Positions 35,131 through 47,699 of a stretch of 64,000 bases of DNA are shown here, one piece after another; position 1 is the first letter of the stretch, and every line of letters begins with the position of its first letter. A program made the translations under genes and the position numbers. The DNA is from Akebia trifoliata (taxonomy: Eukaryota > Streptophyta > Magnoliopsida > Ranunculales > Lardizabalaceae): positions 16,759,443 through 16,823,442 of the forward strand of contig CM030716.1 in assembly GCA_017979445.1 (NCBI GenBank). The letters run 5' to 3'. The notes beneath the pieces are model-generated. The model had not been told where the DNA came from. It was given only the letters and a program-made list of their open reading frames with translations, and searched no databases.

Positions 35131-36065
35131 TTATTAAAATAAATCATAATCAATTCATTGATTATTGGTGCCACGTAAGCATTATCAATCGTGGGACTCC
35201 ACTATGCGAAATTCGAAGAATTCATGTGACAAAAGTAAGTTTTGAAAAAAATCCTAGTATGCCAAATTTGAAGATTCATGTAAATTCAGACTTTTCGTTA
35301 ATTTAGTGACTTTCCTAAAATCATAATTTTCTATTCAAGAAAATTAATATTTGTAAATTGTTAATTTGGAAAATCTAACATTCATAACTTTCTATTTTGG
35401 AAAATCATTTTTATAAATTTCTAATTTGGGAAGTTTATTTTTCAAGTTTCTAATTTGGGAGCTTATCATGCATTCATAAACTTCTAATTTATGAGATTTC
35501 AAATTTCTAGTTTAGAGACTCCATAGATGGCCAAATTAGAAATTTCATATTCACAATTTTCTAACTTTGGACTTTCATAAATTCTTATTTTAATTAATTG
35601 GGAAAGTATTTGTGTATGTGGATTTTGATTGAAATATTTCCACGTGAACTTTGGAGCGTAGGATAGAATTAAGCCTTTTTCAAATATTTTCATTTTTGTG
35701 CAAAATTCGAGAAATCATATAATTTTGGAAAAATATTGACCGTAAGATTCATTTAGCACATCCGATATAAATTGATGATGATGGGACCATATCTTAATTC
35801 TAGTTTTTACCCATTGACCGTGGGACAATTTTGGATCGTAGTAGAGACCGATAATCTCGATCGGGTGGATTTGGTGCCTAACACCTTCCGAAACCTGTAA
35901 TCTAACCCCTTACCCATTTGTTTTGCTCGTGGAAGAACCCAATCCATTCTAGAGTTATTTATGGTTCTTAGACCTAAATTAGGTGGCAACTCCCAGTTTT
36001 CATAAAATCTCCAATTTACCAATTGGACCCTCATTCACTATTTAGTGAAAAACGGGTAGAGGTGA

Positions 36066-39000
36066 TGTAATACCCCGAATTTTCAACTCATATCTCGAGA
36101 AATTAAATGGTGAGATTTGGAGAAAAATATCGAAGGAGAGACTTAGAGTAAATACTCGAATATTGTTATGATTAATTTTAAGAAAATCGACTTCGCTATT
36201 AGATTCAAAAGGATCGGAATATATACATTAGCCTGTAAGCAAGTTCAAATTCGAGTTCGGATGAAAAAGTTATAAATCTTCGAATTTCACGTTAAGTGGG
36301 ACCCAAAATAGTGGAACTTCGTTAGAGTGAGAATCAAAAAGATTTGATGACACCGTTAGGTCCGCAATGAAAAATTATTCAAAATGGTATACTCACTTGT
36401 CAATTTTCGAGTCCGAATAGTTAAGTTACGATCGAAACTAGAAATGATGAAAAAATTACAAGTATGCCCTCAACTTTGTTATAAAAGAAATCTGATTTCA
36501 TTCATTTCTCTTCTTCTCCAAAGAACCAAATGACAACCACTGTTCAACCCAAGGGTTTCGACCCATTTCCATCAAGTTCTAGCGCGATCGAGACCAAGTT
36601 GAACCTCGAGGGAGAAGGCAAAGTTGTCGGCCACGACGAGAACTACAACCTCACCATCTTTGGTTGTCCATTCTCGTTCGTTTTCCCCATCCTCCATCAA
36701 AAACCAGCAGTAGGGGTGTTGATCTTACCCATTTGGAGTTCCACCTAGCTTGAAGAAGAGTGATCCATCGAGGGTGTCGTAACTAACCCGACCGTTGGGC
36801 CCCGAAATCGTTTCAACCTCGAGTCCTTGCTGCCAACCTTTGATTTTTGAGTTAGTTAAATGTGTCCGATAACCACAACCAAGTAAGGAACTTTCAATTC
36901 TTGTTAATAACTTTAGATTTTCAAAATGTGCATTTAGGTTTTGAAACAAAACTTATTGTTTGTATTTAAATTGTAGAAATTTGGTATTTGATTTCAAAGT
37001 CATGGTAGAATTAGATGCTTTGATTATTTTTTATCAAGTTTTAACCATAAACTCGTGGGTGGATCGAATGATTTGAAGAACGAAAGAAGAATCCAAAAAT
37101 TTGATCGAAAAGAATCCAAAAATTGCGAAGGGTTCAGTTCTGTCGGTAGGACCGTCGGTCCCACTGATACCCACCGATGAGCATTCTATCGGTTCCACTG
37201 ACAGAATGAAGCTTCTACCGCTGATAATTTTTTTCTGTCGGCAGGAACCATCGGTTCCACTAACAAAACAAGCTTCTGCCGCCGACAACATATTTTTGAG
37301 TCCGAAACAGACTCTGACTCTTGGCTTGACTCCCCCATTGCCTATACTTGATTTCCCATCCTTTATTTCATTAAAAACAGTTAAGTTACTTTAAGTTATT
37401 TAATGAAATTAAGGTTTTACCCCTCATTTCGGAACAATGAGAATGGTTTTGAGATCCGAATCTCAAAGGATCAAATTTTCAATTTTGTTTTTAAGAACAA
37501 AACGTAAATTTCGACTTTTTCGAAAAATTTTAAAATGTAATAACTTTCGCATTACTTTGAATTAGGTTTCAAAAACTATATGGTGTTAAATCTCATGATC
37601 AAGACTTTCATTTCGAAAAATCCTTTGTCAATTTCGAGAACTTCAAAAAATTGAGTTTCCAACACTTAGCCAAATTTTTACCAGCTTTTACCATTTTGGC
37701 CAGCTTAGGTATCGTGTATCACGGGACCTCATTTTGAAGAAACCTTGATGATTTTCAATTGAAAACTCAAAAATGACTTTGAAAGATTGAAAATGAATGA
37801 TTTGATTCGAAAAGACGAAAAGTAAAAGTACCGAAAGAATGGGGAAAGGGAAGAAACGGTAAAATGCCAAAATCACACCCGAGGGGTGATGTCTGCCTTT
37901 TACATTGTATGTTGTGTGTAGGTTGGTAAAAGGATATCCAGGTTATTAATGAAAGGGTTGCATGTTTATTTAAGATTATGTTAGCGCATGCGCTGAGTAC
38001 TATTTTTATTTTAGGTCGGGTGGCAACAGTTGCATGGTAAGAACTGGATATCCATTCTCAACCCTGTTCTGTTAATTTCTCTTTTGTTTTAAATGAAAAA
38101 AAAAACAATATATATATATATACGTAGCTATTTTGTGAGTTGTTAAAGGATTTGTGAATGCCTGAAGGGATAGTGTGTCACATCATCCGGAAGGGTGCAC
38201 TATCCTGGGATGTACGGTAGGGACCACCAAGCTCATACGTGGTATGGGACTCATATGAGAGTGGAGTCACAACTGGAATCCGGGTCCATTCCTTTCTTAT
38301 CTTTACCAGTTAACGTGTATTGTAAAAGTGGTCGTATACGAGTAGAGTACTATTTTGGGAATCACATGCACGCCTGATAGGCATAGACGAAGATGATTGG
38401 TCAGTGATCACTAACACTCTAGTAGTAGTCAAACGTTCTGACAAATTGAAAAAAGACCCATTGCTTACGGTCACGTCAAATGGCCTGCCTGAGCCGGATA
38501 AGTGGCCTCGCAAGCGTGGTAGGCACGACCAACCACAAAATCAGGAACTAAAAGACAGATTTACGTAGTAACATCATGTCCCGACTGGGAGTGATCCAGT
38601 CGTGAATCCCAACGCTCAAATTCCATTACTCCACCACTTGTATTATGCATCTGTTGTTATATTTCGAATTATAAACTGTAAAGCATGTCTATTATTTTAG
38701 TGTTGTCAATTGTATTTACATAAAAGGACAAATGTATAATGAGGATGAATGATTGATGTTATGTATAACTTTTAAACTGTTTAGTTGCTTATCCCTGGCC
38801 GTATGTACCAATTAATCATACTTTCAATTGTAAAACTTGCATGTTTTGAAACAATGCAGTATGATTATTAGGTGAGGTTATTAGTAGGAATTGTTTGTGG
38901 ACCTATGGGTAACCATTGTTACTCACCATTTCCTTCCATTTTTTTTATTTGCAGAGCCGATATTTGGGGAGGCGAGTGTTGAGCCATCAATCGAGGAACA

Positions 39001-39361
39001 TCTGGTTGGTCAGATCGACGATCGGTGTCCATTTCTCGGTGAGTATTGGGGTTACTTCCCTTAGGAGTTGTTCGTCCTAGGAAGTGTACATAGTGTTTTG
39101 GACCGAGTGCTAGGACATGTTAGAGTGAGGATGGACTTTTGTAATCATGTATATCGCTAAACTTCCGCACTCTGATCTATTTACATGTTGGATGTAATTA
39201 GTCTTCCGCTGTTATTTCTGTATCTACATCTTTATATACAGGTTTTGTGTTCCGTTGAATGCTAACATATACAAAGGAGGCCATGCCGAAATTTCGAGGT
39301 GCCACCTAGTACCTTGAGATTTGGCAGTGGGATTTGTGTTAGTGTTTGGCGGGGCATCACA
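36066..39361 (+). repeat. Solo LTR of family D with perfect target duplication
   Basis: A 3296-bp LTR from TGTAATACCCCGAATTTTC to GGCGGGGCATCACA. The 5 bp before it (36061-36065) and after it (39362-39366) are both GGTGA. No internal sequence lies between, so it is a solo LTR left by recombination between the two LTRs of a former element. Homologous LTRs are at 43367-46758, 39512-40603 (partial) and 62984-64000 (minus, partial). Small frames such as 36530-36748 and 37101-37394 are not supported as genes. Confidence 0.93.
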
Positions 39362-39371
39362 GGTGATTTCA

Positions 39372-39511
39372 CATGAGTTATCCCATTAGTGAAAGTTCTT
39401 TGGAGGCATCACTGTATCGAAAAAGCAACTTGGGAAAAGGAAGCGGAGATGCAAACACAATTTCTAGAATTATTTTCAAATTGAGGTACGTTATAGTTTC
39501 GAGGATGAAAT
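39372..39511. other. Junction sequence between element C and element D
   Basis: About 140 bp after the end of C's LTR. The last part (39485-39511, GTTTCGAGGATGAAATTT) resembles the sequence just before D's polypurine tract (43330-43350). This suggests a deletion that fused the pre-tract sequence to the middle of an LTR. Confidence 0.5.
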
Positions 39512-40603
39512 TTCCTTTATTTTTACCAGTGAACTTGTAATGTAAAGGGACTCGTATACGAATGGTTTGTATATTTGGGAATCAAATGCACGCCTGATAG
39601 GTATAGACGAAGATGATTAGTCAGTGATCACTAATAATCTATAGTAATTGAACATTTTGACACATAAAAAAAAGACTCATTGCTTACGGTCACGTCAAAC
39701 GGCCAGCACGAGCCAGATAAATGATTTCGCAAGTGTGGTAAACAGTGACCAGCCACAAAATCAGGAATTAATACGTTATTATGAAATATCATGTCCTGAC
39801 TGAGAACGAACCAGTTGTGAATCCCAACTCTCTAATTCCACTACTCCACCATTGTGTATTATGTATTTGTTGCCTTATTTGGATATATAAAATGAAATGT
39901 ATGTTTAATGTTTCCATTTGGTCAATTAGATTTGTATAAAAAAAATACTATAGTGGGTACTGTTGATTGATGTAATGTGAGTTTTAAAATATATAGTTGC
40001 TCATCCCTGGCTATATGTACCAGTTAATTGTAGTTTCTTTTGTAAAATTTTTCATATTTTAAAATGATTCAGTATGTTTATTCATTCATGTTAGGAGAGG
40101 TTATTGGCAGAAATTTTTTGCTTCCCTGTTGGGTAACCATTGTTAATCACCCTTTCTTTCTCCATTTTTTTAGTTTCAGATTCAAAGCTTGGCGAGGTAG
40201 GTATAGAGCACGAGTGAGGATCATCTGGTGGGTCACATAGATAATCAGAGTCCGTCACCTGGTGAGTATTGGGGCTATACTCCCTAGTGGTGTTAGTTCG
40301 TTCAGGTAGTCTTATACTGAGCATTAAGACTTTTGCTAGAGTGAGGAATGTTTATATAATCCTATATTTTATTTATCCTTACGCACTTTGATCTATCATA
40401 CGTTATTAGATGTATATAAGCTTCCACTAATATTATATTTTATATGTATATATGCAGGATAATGTGTGTCATTTATCAGGTACAAGTTGAATGCCTTGGA
40501 AAGCTAACATAAATAAAGGAGACCATACCGAAATTTTGAAGCGCCATCTTGTGCCTCAAGATCTGACATGGGATTTTATTTTAGTGTTTGGCAGGACACC
40601 ACA
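39512..40603 (+). repeat. Truncated left LTR of element D
   Basis: Corresponds to the last ~1.1 kb of the family-D LTR (compare 45655-46758) and ends GGCAGGACACCACA. Its first ~2.3 kb are missing. It is followed by a primer-binding site, so it is the 5' LTR of the degraded element that ends at 46758. The minus-strand frame 40091-40324 is a shadow. Confidence 0.82.
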
Positions 40604-40605
40604 GA

Positions 40606-40616
40606 TAGTATCAGAG
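40606..40616 (+). other. tRNA-Met-type primer-binding site of element D
   Basis: TAGTATCAGAG follows the LTR end after 2 bp. It differs by one base from TGGTATCAGAG, the usual plant primer site complementary to initiator tRNA-Met. Confidence 0.75.
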
Positions 40617-42660
40617 TATAGCATTAGATGCATATGAGATACAGATCTGCTGTATTTTGGAGAATTGGTTGATACCACAGATATTAGAGCGATAATCATA
40701 GAGTGTCGCTTGGAATTCGGTATCCGAGCTCCTTAGTAGTTCCGTATTGGAATTATGAGTTCTTCTATGTCTTGAAGTCTATAGAGCCTAGTAAGCCTAG
40801 GATATGATTCTAGGTTTGTTTTGATAGTAATGGAAATGGAGTCCATTACTAAGTTCCAGGCTACGATAGCAATTCATAGTTACGTAAGAACAATTTTGGC
40901 CTTATTCTAATAAGTGTCTTGTTACGGATAAACACAAGTGAGAGTAGACGAGGCAAATACAGAAACGTAACAGGGATGAGACATATTCTGGATCAAGCCA
41001 CTGACCTGATAACACAGCTAATGTCATTCATAGGACAGATGGCCAAGTCTAATGTCAAGTTGAGAAAGGAAACATAAATAATACAACCACCACCACCTCG
41101 AAGTCAAATGTAAGGAAGGCAATTAGTATCTAATAAGAGACAAACAATTACAAAACTAGCAAATTCATAGGAAAAATAACTATACATGAGGAGTGAGATG
41201 ATAGGATGTAAAAATTTTATAAGAAACAACAATATATACTACTAAATCAGTTGAAAAAAAGAGTCGTGGTATGTTATGAATGTGGCAAATCGAGACATAA
41301 AGGAGAGCAAGATTCGGATCGACGTTAACCAATTAAGGATGTGTGGCTCAAAAAAGTGCTAGACAAATCAATTCAGGGAACAAGAAGGCCACCAGATTTC
41401 AATAAAGTTGATAATGTATTCGTGCCATCCCGAACAGACAAGACTAACGATATGAAGCGAGAAATGGTACAAGACTTACCACAATTGCAAGGTGCACCAC
41501 TAAATCTAAGAAATGAGGGATCGCTGGACTTCTTCACAAGAGGCAAATACTATTCCATTTTCGGGACCACTTCCACAGGTCATGCTTTTGAAGAATGAGA
41601 GAATTTCCTAGCCCAAAAGATAGGTAAATCTAGGGATGTTGTAGAATTTCCAACAATTACGTCTATTGAGATTTTGGGGTTTTTCCGATTCGATTGAGAT
41701 CAATGAGTGGGTTTTGAAGACCTGAAAGATTTTGAGTGTCATGTAATGCCCGAGAGATCAATGGGTAACAGTGACTACATTCTAGTTGGACAGGGATGCC
41801 AGTCATTAGTCATGTTTTGAGATGAATGTATTGGGAGATGGATTGTTTGAGTAGGTAGACTTCTAGAGGATGTTTGTTGATAGATTTATATCTGAGACTA
41901 CTCGAGAAATCAAGCACAAGGAGTTTTTGGGATTAGTGCAAGGTAATCTATCGATTATAGACTATGGTATGATGTTGACTAGGTTGTCACGATATGCGCT
42001 CGAGCTTATCCTGATAGATTTGTAGAAGGCTCATAGATTCTTTAGAGGATTATAATCCTACCTACGGGCTACGAGGTCAATGATTGAGACTACCAATTAT
42101 AGAGATACGATGAATCGAGCTTAGAGGGTAGAACGAGGTGAGATGGAGTTATAGACCTACATGGGGCAAATTAGACTACCTTAGATTTCTTTTCTTCCTA
42201 GATCAGATTCAGACAAGAGGCCGATGTATTCAAGGTCAATCTCCCTCGGATCAGTGTATCCACAATATAGAACTCCTCCACTACTGAGTTGTAGAGTTTT
42301 CCCATCACCGAGTTATAGAATAATTGAAACTCCAATGATGCCAACAGGGTAAAAGGAACCAACATGGCAGGTTCAGAGCCTATAGACCCTAGTCTACCAA
42401 CTGCCCACTTCACAAAAATCTATAAAAACAGGATCATTGACATGTTACATGTATGGTCAAGTGGAACATATCAGGAGAGAGTGCCCTCTATCACAGTCAC
42501 GAATAAGGGTTGTGACCCAAGAAAAAGTACCTATCTCCGATAAAGTTTTGGAAGGTACAGTTTTTAATTATAATGTTAGAACGTGGAGTTCTATTCAATA
42601 CTGGTTCCTCTAGATCATATAATTTTGTTAAGATTTTGCACACTTGCTAGAACTAGAAAC
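40617..42660 (+). pseudogene. gag-protease remnant of element D
   Basis: No long frame survives, but motifs appear in order. A gag-core-like stretch at 41870-42160 reads EIKHKEFLGLVQGNLSIIDY and then LTRLSRYALEL. A zinc knuckle at 42443-42484 reads CYMYGQVEHIRREC (second Cys replaced by Tyr). A protease active site at 42585-42625 reads LFNTGSSRSYNF (catalytic Asp position occupied by Asn). A separate earlier knuckle-like motif, CYECGKSRHKGEQ, is at 41272-41310 with its last Cys lost. RT, RNase H and integrase are absent. The 85-codon frame 41341-41598 may be part of this gag but I do not recognise it. Confidence 0.7.
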
Positions 42661-43354
42661 TATTGACATGGGTTGAGTAATGAAATCATCTACACCACAG
42701 GGAGATTATGATTGATAAAAATTTATTGAGGTAATATGGGACAAAGAGTGTTAATGAAATAGGTATGGCAAGGTAGAGTAGAAAATGAAATATTGTATTA
42801 AATATAAAGATAGTGGTGTATTGGGAATGGAGATTTTAATGCAGTTTGCGAATTTAGTGTTAGTAGACATTTATATTATAGTAGGGGTATATTAAGTGTG
42901 GATGTTGTGTATTATTTTATTAAGAAGTATTAAATAGTGTGAAATAGTAGTGATGTGTTTGCGATAAGTCTATGTATTGAGGAGTAATAGTCATAGTAAG
43001 TATGAATAAAATATAATAGACGGTGAAATTGGTGAGAGGAGTAAAGATAAAGAATAGAGAATATGTGAAATATTGTTGTTGATAGATATTGGTGGGGAAG
43101 TGATATAATGTGAGTTAATTGTTGTCTTAGGGTTATAAAAATAATGAATTAGTTGGAATATGAGAGTGATTAATTGATGGATGTATTGGATTGATGAAAA
43201 ATAAGTGACATAAGATTTATGAATTGAAAATGAGATTGGACTAAAACCGAGAATATATGATAATTAAGGGTAAGTATCGTTTATTATACATGTTGTGTAG
43301 TGACGACGAAGTTTGATAAGGTATGATTTCAATTTTGAGGATGAAATTTTTATT
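42661..43354 (+). other. Unrecognised internal sequence of element D
   Basis: About 700 bp of A/G-rich sequence with no coding signal that I recognise. It ends in GAGGATGAAATTTTTATT just before the polypurine tract. Most of pol has been deleted here or eroded beyond recognition. Confidence 0.5.
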
Positions 43355-43366
43355 AAGGGGGGAGAA
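43355..43366 (+). other. Polypurine tract of element D
   Basis: AAGGGGGGAGAA directly before the LTR start TGTAAAACCC, typical of plant Ty3/gypsy elements. Confidence 0.88.
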
Positions 43367-45077
43367 TGTAAAACCCTGAGTTTTCGATTCGTATCTCGAG
43401 AAAAAATAAATAGTGAAATTTTGAGAAAATCTTGAAAGTGGGACTTAGGGTAAAACTGTAAGATTTTATTATGATCATTTTTAATGAAATCTGACCTCAT
43501 CATTGGATTCAAAATGGTCAGAAAACATACTTTAACCTATAAGCTAAAATGCGAGTCCAAACAGAAAAATTACAAAATCCTCAATTACCGAGTCTGACCA
43601 AGTTAAAATAATGACTTTTTGTTAGAGTAAGAATTGTTAAGTTTCGATCATACCATTAGGTTCGTAACGAAAATTATAGAAAATAAATTATTTACTTGTC
43701 ATTTTTGAACTCCAAAAAGTAGAATTATTGTCAAAAATGAAAACGACGTCAATTTTAGGGTTCCATCGGGCCAAAATAGTAAATTTTTGTTAAAGATATA
43801 ATTTATAGAATTTAAACACACCATTAGATCCGAAATGAAAAATTAGATAAAAAGAGTATTCATTTGTCACTTTTGGAGTCTGAACGATCAAGTTATCGTT
43901 GAACGAAATAATAAGTAAATACCGATTTCGTCCTGCATTTATATAAATAATTTTTTCTTAAATAAAAAATTATTCATCGTCATTCTAAACAGCCCAAAAC
44001 CAGTCGGACTTTTTTAAATAAATTTTGATTTTTTCTTTCGATTTTCAAACTCCAATTCGCCGCGACCGTCTTTGACCTCCAACACAAAAGAAAAAAATGT
44101 CTGCAGCATCATTCTCTATCAAACCTACACAATTTTCTTTCGATTTCTCTCATTTTTCACCCCTTATCATCAAAAAATAGTTGTATATAATACGAGGGGT
44201 TTCGAAACTTCGATCCTAGATTTCGTCTATTTTGAGGCCAAATCGTCTTTCGTCGCAGAAAGGAAAAAAAGGACGATGGCATCGAGATCTTCGAAATCAT
44301 CGGGTTAGATTAAAAATCGATCACCTCGAAGTTTGATCCACCTCGATTTTTAAGTCTATCGTCTCGATTTTTGTGCACGTGCTTCAATTCTATCGTCTAG
44401 AGGTTGGTAAGGACTCTCAATTTCTATTGGTAACCATAGATTGTGAAAATTGCATTTAGAGTTTTAACGAAAGCTTGTAATCTGTTTCTAAAAATATAGA
44501 ATTCTTTTTGTTATTTCAAATTCACGTTAGAACTTGCGTATTTGATATATTTAATTGTATTTTATAACAAATTATATGTGGGTAAGATATTTCGTCGGGT
44601 TATTTCTGCCAGTTGGGTTCTGTGTATTGCTCAGACCCTGTTTTTATATAAGTTTTGTAATTTTTCAATGTTATTGATAAAAAAATGAATTTCATAATTG
44701 AAAAAAAATAATTTAAAATTCAATAAGCTCATATTAAATTGATGAATATCAGAAAATGAATATCTTGTTCGACAGATTGAAAACTGAGAAAATTGACAAA
44801 AAAAAAGGAAAAGGGGATGAAATGGTAAAATGTAAGAATCACACCCGAAAGTTGACGTATAAATTTTACATTGTAATGTTGTATATAGGTTGGTGAAGGG
44901 ATATCTAGGGATAATGATTGGTTGCATGTTTATTTAAATTCTGTTGGTATAGAGGCTCCAAGTTCTGTTATTTATTTTAGGCTGGGTGGCCACAGTTGCA
45001 TGGTAGGAAACTGGATATCTATTCTCAATCTTGTATTGTTAATTTCTCTTTTGTTTTCAAATGAAAATAATATATAT

Positions 45078-45423
45078 GGGTCCCGTTCAGCACCAAACAT
45101 TTTGGCCATCATTTTAGCCAACCATTTTTGTCCTACATGGGTTAAAAGTTTTGGAATAGGCTGATTTTTGGTGAGGAGATCATCCTCACCAAAAATTAGC
45201 CCATTCCAAAACTTTTAGCCCCATGTTTATAAGTTGAAAAATCGTGGACCGTCCATTTTTTGTAAACCATTTTTTATGAGATTAGAAGTTTTGGAATGGG
45301 CTGATTTTTGGTGATGATGATTTCCTCACCGTAGAGATTATCCTCACCAAAAATCAGCAAATTACAAAACTTCTAACCCATGTTTTGAAAAATGTTTGCC
45401 AAAATGTTTGGTGTCGAACATTT

Positions 45424-45426
<3 letters not shown>
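45078..45426. mobile_element. Foldback MITE, family M, copy 1
   Basis: A 349-bp element whose ends are inverted repeats: GGGTCCCGTTCAGCACCAAA at the left and, reversed, GGGAAATGTTCGACACCAAA at the right. Inside are two hairpins built on GGCTGATTTTTGGTGAGGA and its complement. It sits in a TATATA context, and the right side is a long (TA)n tract. There is no coding capacity, so it is non-autonomous. Confidence 0.88.

Positions 45427-45501
<75 letters not shown>
45427..45501. repeat. (TA)n microsatellite
   Basis: About 37 TA repeats directly flanking the MITE, probably the expanded insertion target. Confidence 0.97.
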
Positions 45502-45506
<5 letters not shown>

Positions 45507-46758
45507 TTTTGTGAGTTGTTAAAGAATCTGTGAATGCTTGAAGGGATAGTGCATCATATCTTCTTGGAGTGGTGTATTATCCTAGGATGTACGGTAGGGA
45601 CCACTAAGCTCATACGTGGTATGGGACACGTATGAATGCAGAGTCCGGATTTATTCTTTTCTATCTTTACCAGTGAACTTGTAATGTAAAGGTGGTCGTA
45701 TACGAATGGTTTGTATATTTAAAAATCACATACACGCCTGATAGGTATAGACGAAGATGATTAGTCAGTGATCACTAACAATCTATAGTAATCGAACGTT
45801 CTATCACATCGAAAAAGAGACCCCATTGCTTACAATCACATCAAACGGTAAGCCTAAGATGGATAAATGGTTCCACAAGTGTGGTAAACAGCAACCAGCC
45901 ACAAAATCAGGAACTAATACTTTATTATAAAATATCATGTCTCGACTGGAAACGATCCAGTCGTGAATCCCAACTCTTTAATTTCACTACTCCACCATTG
46001 TGTATTATGTATCTGTTGTCTTATTTTGATATATAAAATGAAATACATGTTTAATGTTTCCATTTGGTCAATTAGATTTGTATAAAAAAAATGCTATAGT
46101 GGGTACTGTTGATTGATGTAATATGAGTTTTAAAATGTTTAGTAGCTCATCTCTGGCTATATGTATTAGTTAATCGTAGTTTATTCTGTAAAACTTTGCA
46201 TATTTTAAAATGATTTAGTATGTTTATTCGTTGATGTTAGGAGAGGTTATTGGCATAAATTTTTTGCTTCCCTACTGGGTAACCATTGTTATTCACCACT
46301 TTCTTCTCCATTTTTTTAGTTTCATATTAAAAGCTTGGAGAGGCAGGTATAGAGCACGAGTGAGGATCATCTGGTGGGTCAAATAGACAACCAGAGTCCG
46401 TCACCTGGTGAGTATTGGAGCTATACCCCCTAGTGGTGTTACTTCGTTCAGGTAGTATTATGGGTCTTATACTGAGCATTAAGACTTTTATTAGAGTGAG
46501 GAATATTTATATAATCCTGTATTTTATTTATCCTTCCGTACTCTCATCTATCATACGCTATTAGATGTATATAAGCTTCCGCTAATATTATATTTTGTAT
46601 GTGTATATCCAGGATAATGTGTGTCATTTATCAGGTATAGGTTGAACGCTTTGGAATGTTAACATAAACAGAGGAGACTATGCCGAAATTTTGAGGCGCC
46701 CCCTTGTGCCTCGAGATCTGACATGAGGCCTTATTTTAGTGTTTGGCAGGACGTCACA

Positions 46759-47699
46759 ATGTTAATAGAAGAGAATTTTACTTTGAAAGTATAATGAAAC
46801 GATTACTTTGTTAAATGATTTGACCGATAAACAGTTATTTATTATATTTGTTTTATTTTCTTGTTTCAATTAGTCTTTATGCAAATGTTATATTATATTA
46901 AAAACCTATATGATTTAAACTCAGAATGATTATGCGTTGTATGTTGGAACTAATTGTTCGACCGGTAGATTTCCTGCTGAGTAATTCTCGTTACTCACCC
47001 TACCATTCATCTTTCAAATTTTGTAATTTTCAAGGAGACATTTATTGAAGATGAGATTTATGAGGAAACACTCGAAGTTGAGTATGTGGATGAGAAACCA
47101 CCTCCGTTAGTTTGAGTGGTCTTAGAGTCCTAGTAATTGTTTATTTTTGTTTCAGATTGAAACTCTTATGTTAAGGCATTGTGTGCCAATTTATATTTAG
47201 TACCATCGTATAGTTATTTCTTGCTTCATTTAGTACGATTCTTATTTTGAGACTTAAGGATTTTTGAATCATAACTTGATTGTTATTAGCTTCTGCACTC
47301 TTAACCTTGATATTATTTATATCTTTTCGTTGCTTTATAATTGTTTATCAGGATCTATTTTTCTTATTATTATATGTTATCATGGGTTGGGATGGCTATC
47401 ATTCCTTGAGATATAATATAGGAATCCTTGGGATTCGTGTTGGATTTTGCTACGTGATATGAATTTTTTTTTTCTTATTTTATTTTCAAGGGATTTATTT
47501 TTTTCTTACATTTTACTTTTTCCTTCTTTTTCACACATTTGAAAAAAAAATAGGCTACCCATTTCAAGTTACCTAGTTTAATTCAATGGTTGATGTTCAA
47601 GACATACTCAACTCAATTATAATTTTCTTCTAATAAGCCGATCAAAGGAACAAGGAAGTCAAAGTTCATCAAACCTGATTTTTCCTGATATTCTAGGAA
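46759..47699. other. Unassigned AT-rich sequence, possibly an eroded LTR
   Basis: No gene seen. Positions 46965-47120 (GTTACTCACC, pyrimidine tract, then an exon-like stretch) have the same layout as part of family-D LTRs, so this may be an old relative. Otherwise I see nothing recognisable. Confidence 0.35.

Larger units (their letters stand above)
32694..36065 (+). repeat. Element C 3' LTR (interrupted at its last bases)
   Basis: Begins TGTAGACACCTCATTTTTGC. Its last bases, GGTGA then TTTCA, are at 36061-36065 and 39362-39371, split by a solo LTR of family D. Total length is about 3.38 kb, matching element B's LTR. It has A/T-rich subterminal repeats (33280-33660), a ~41-bp minisatellite (34099-34430), a GGTAAGT donor-like site near 34523, and a ~48-67-bp repeat (34790-35130). 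Lys/Glu-rich and Asn/Pro-rich frames here are simple-sequence artefacts. Confidence 0.85.
43367..46758 (+). repeat. Right LTR of element D (with MITE insertion)
   Basis: 3392 bp from TGTAAAACCCTGAGTTTTC to GGCAGGACGTCACA. It contains the foldback MITE at 45078-45426 and a (TA)n tract to about 45501. Minus the insertion it is close to 3.0 kb, a little shorter than the solo LTR. Frames at 44072-44308 and 44631-44927 are not supported as genes. Confidence 0.9.

Noticed and set aside
45427..45501. (TA)n tract as replication origin or matrix-attachment site
   Set aside because: It is a plain microsatellite at a MITE insertion site; nothing else supports a function.
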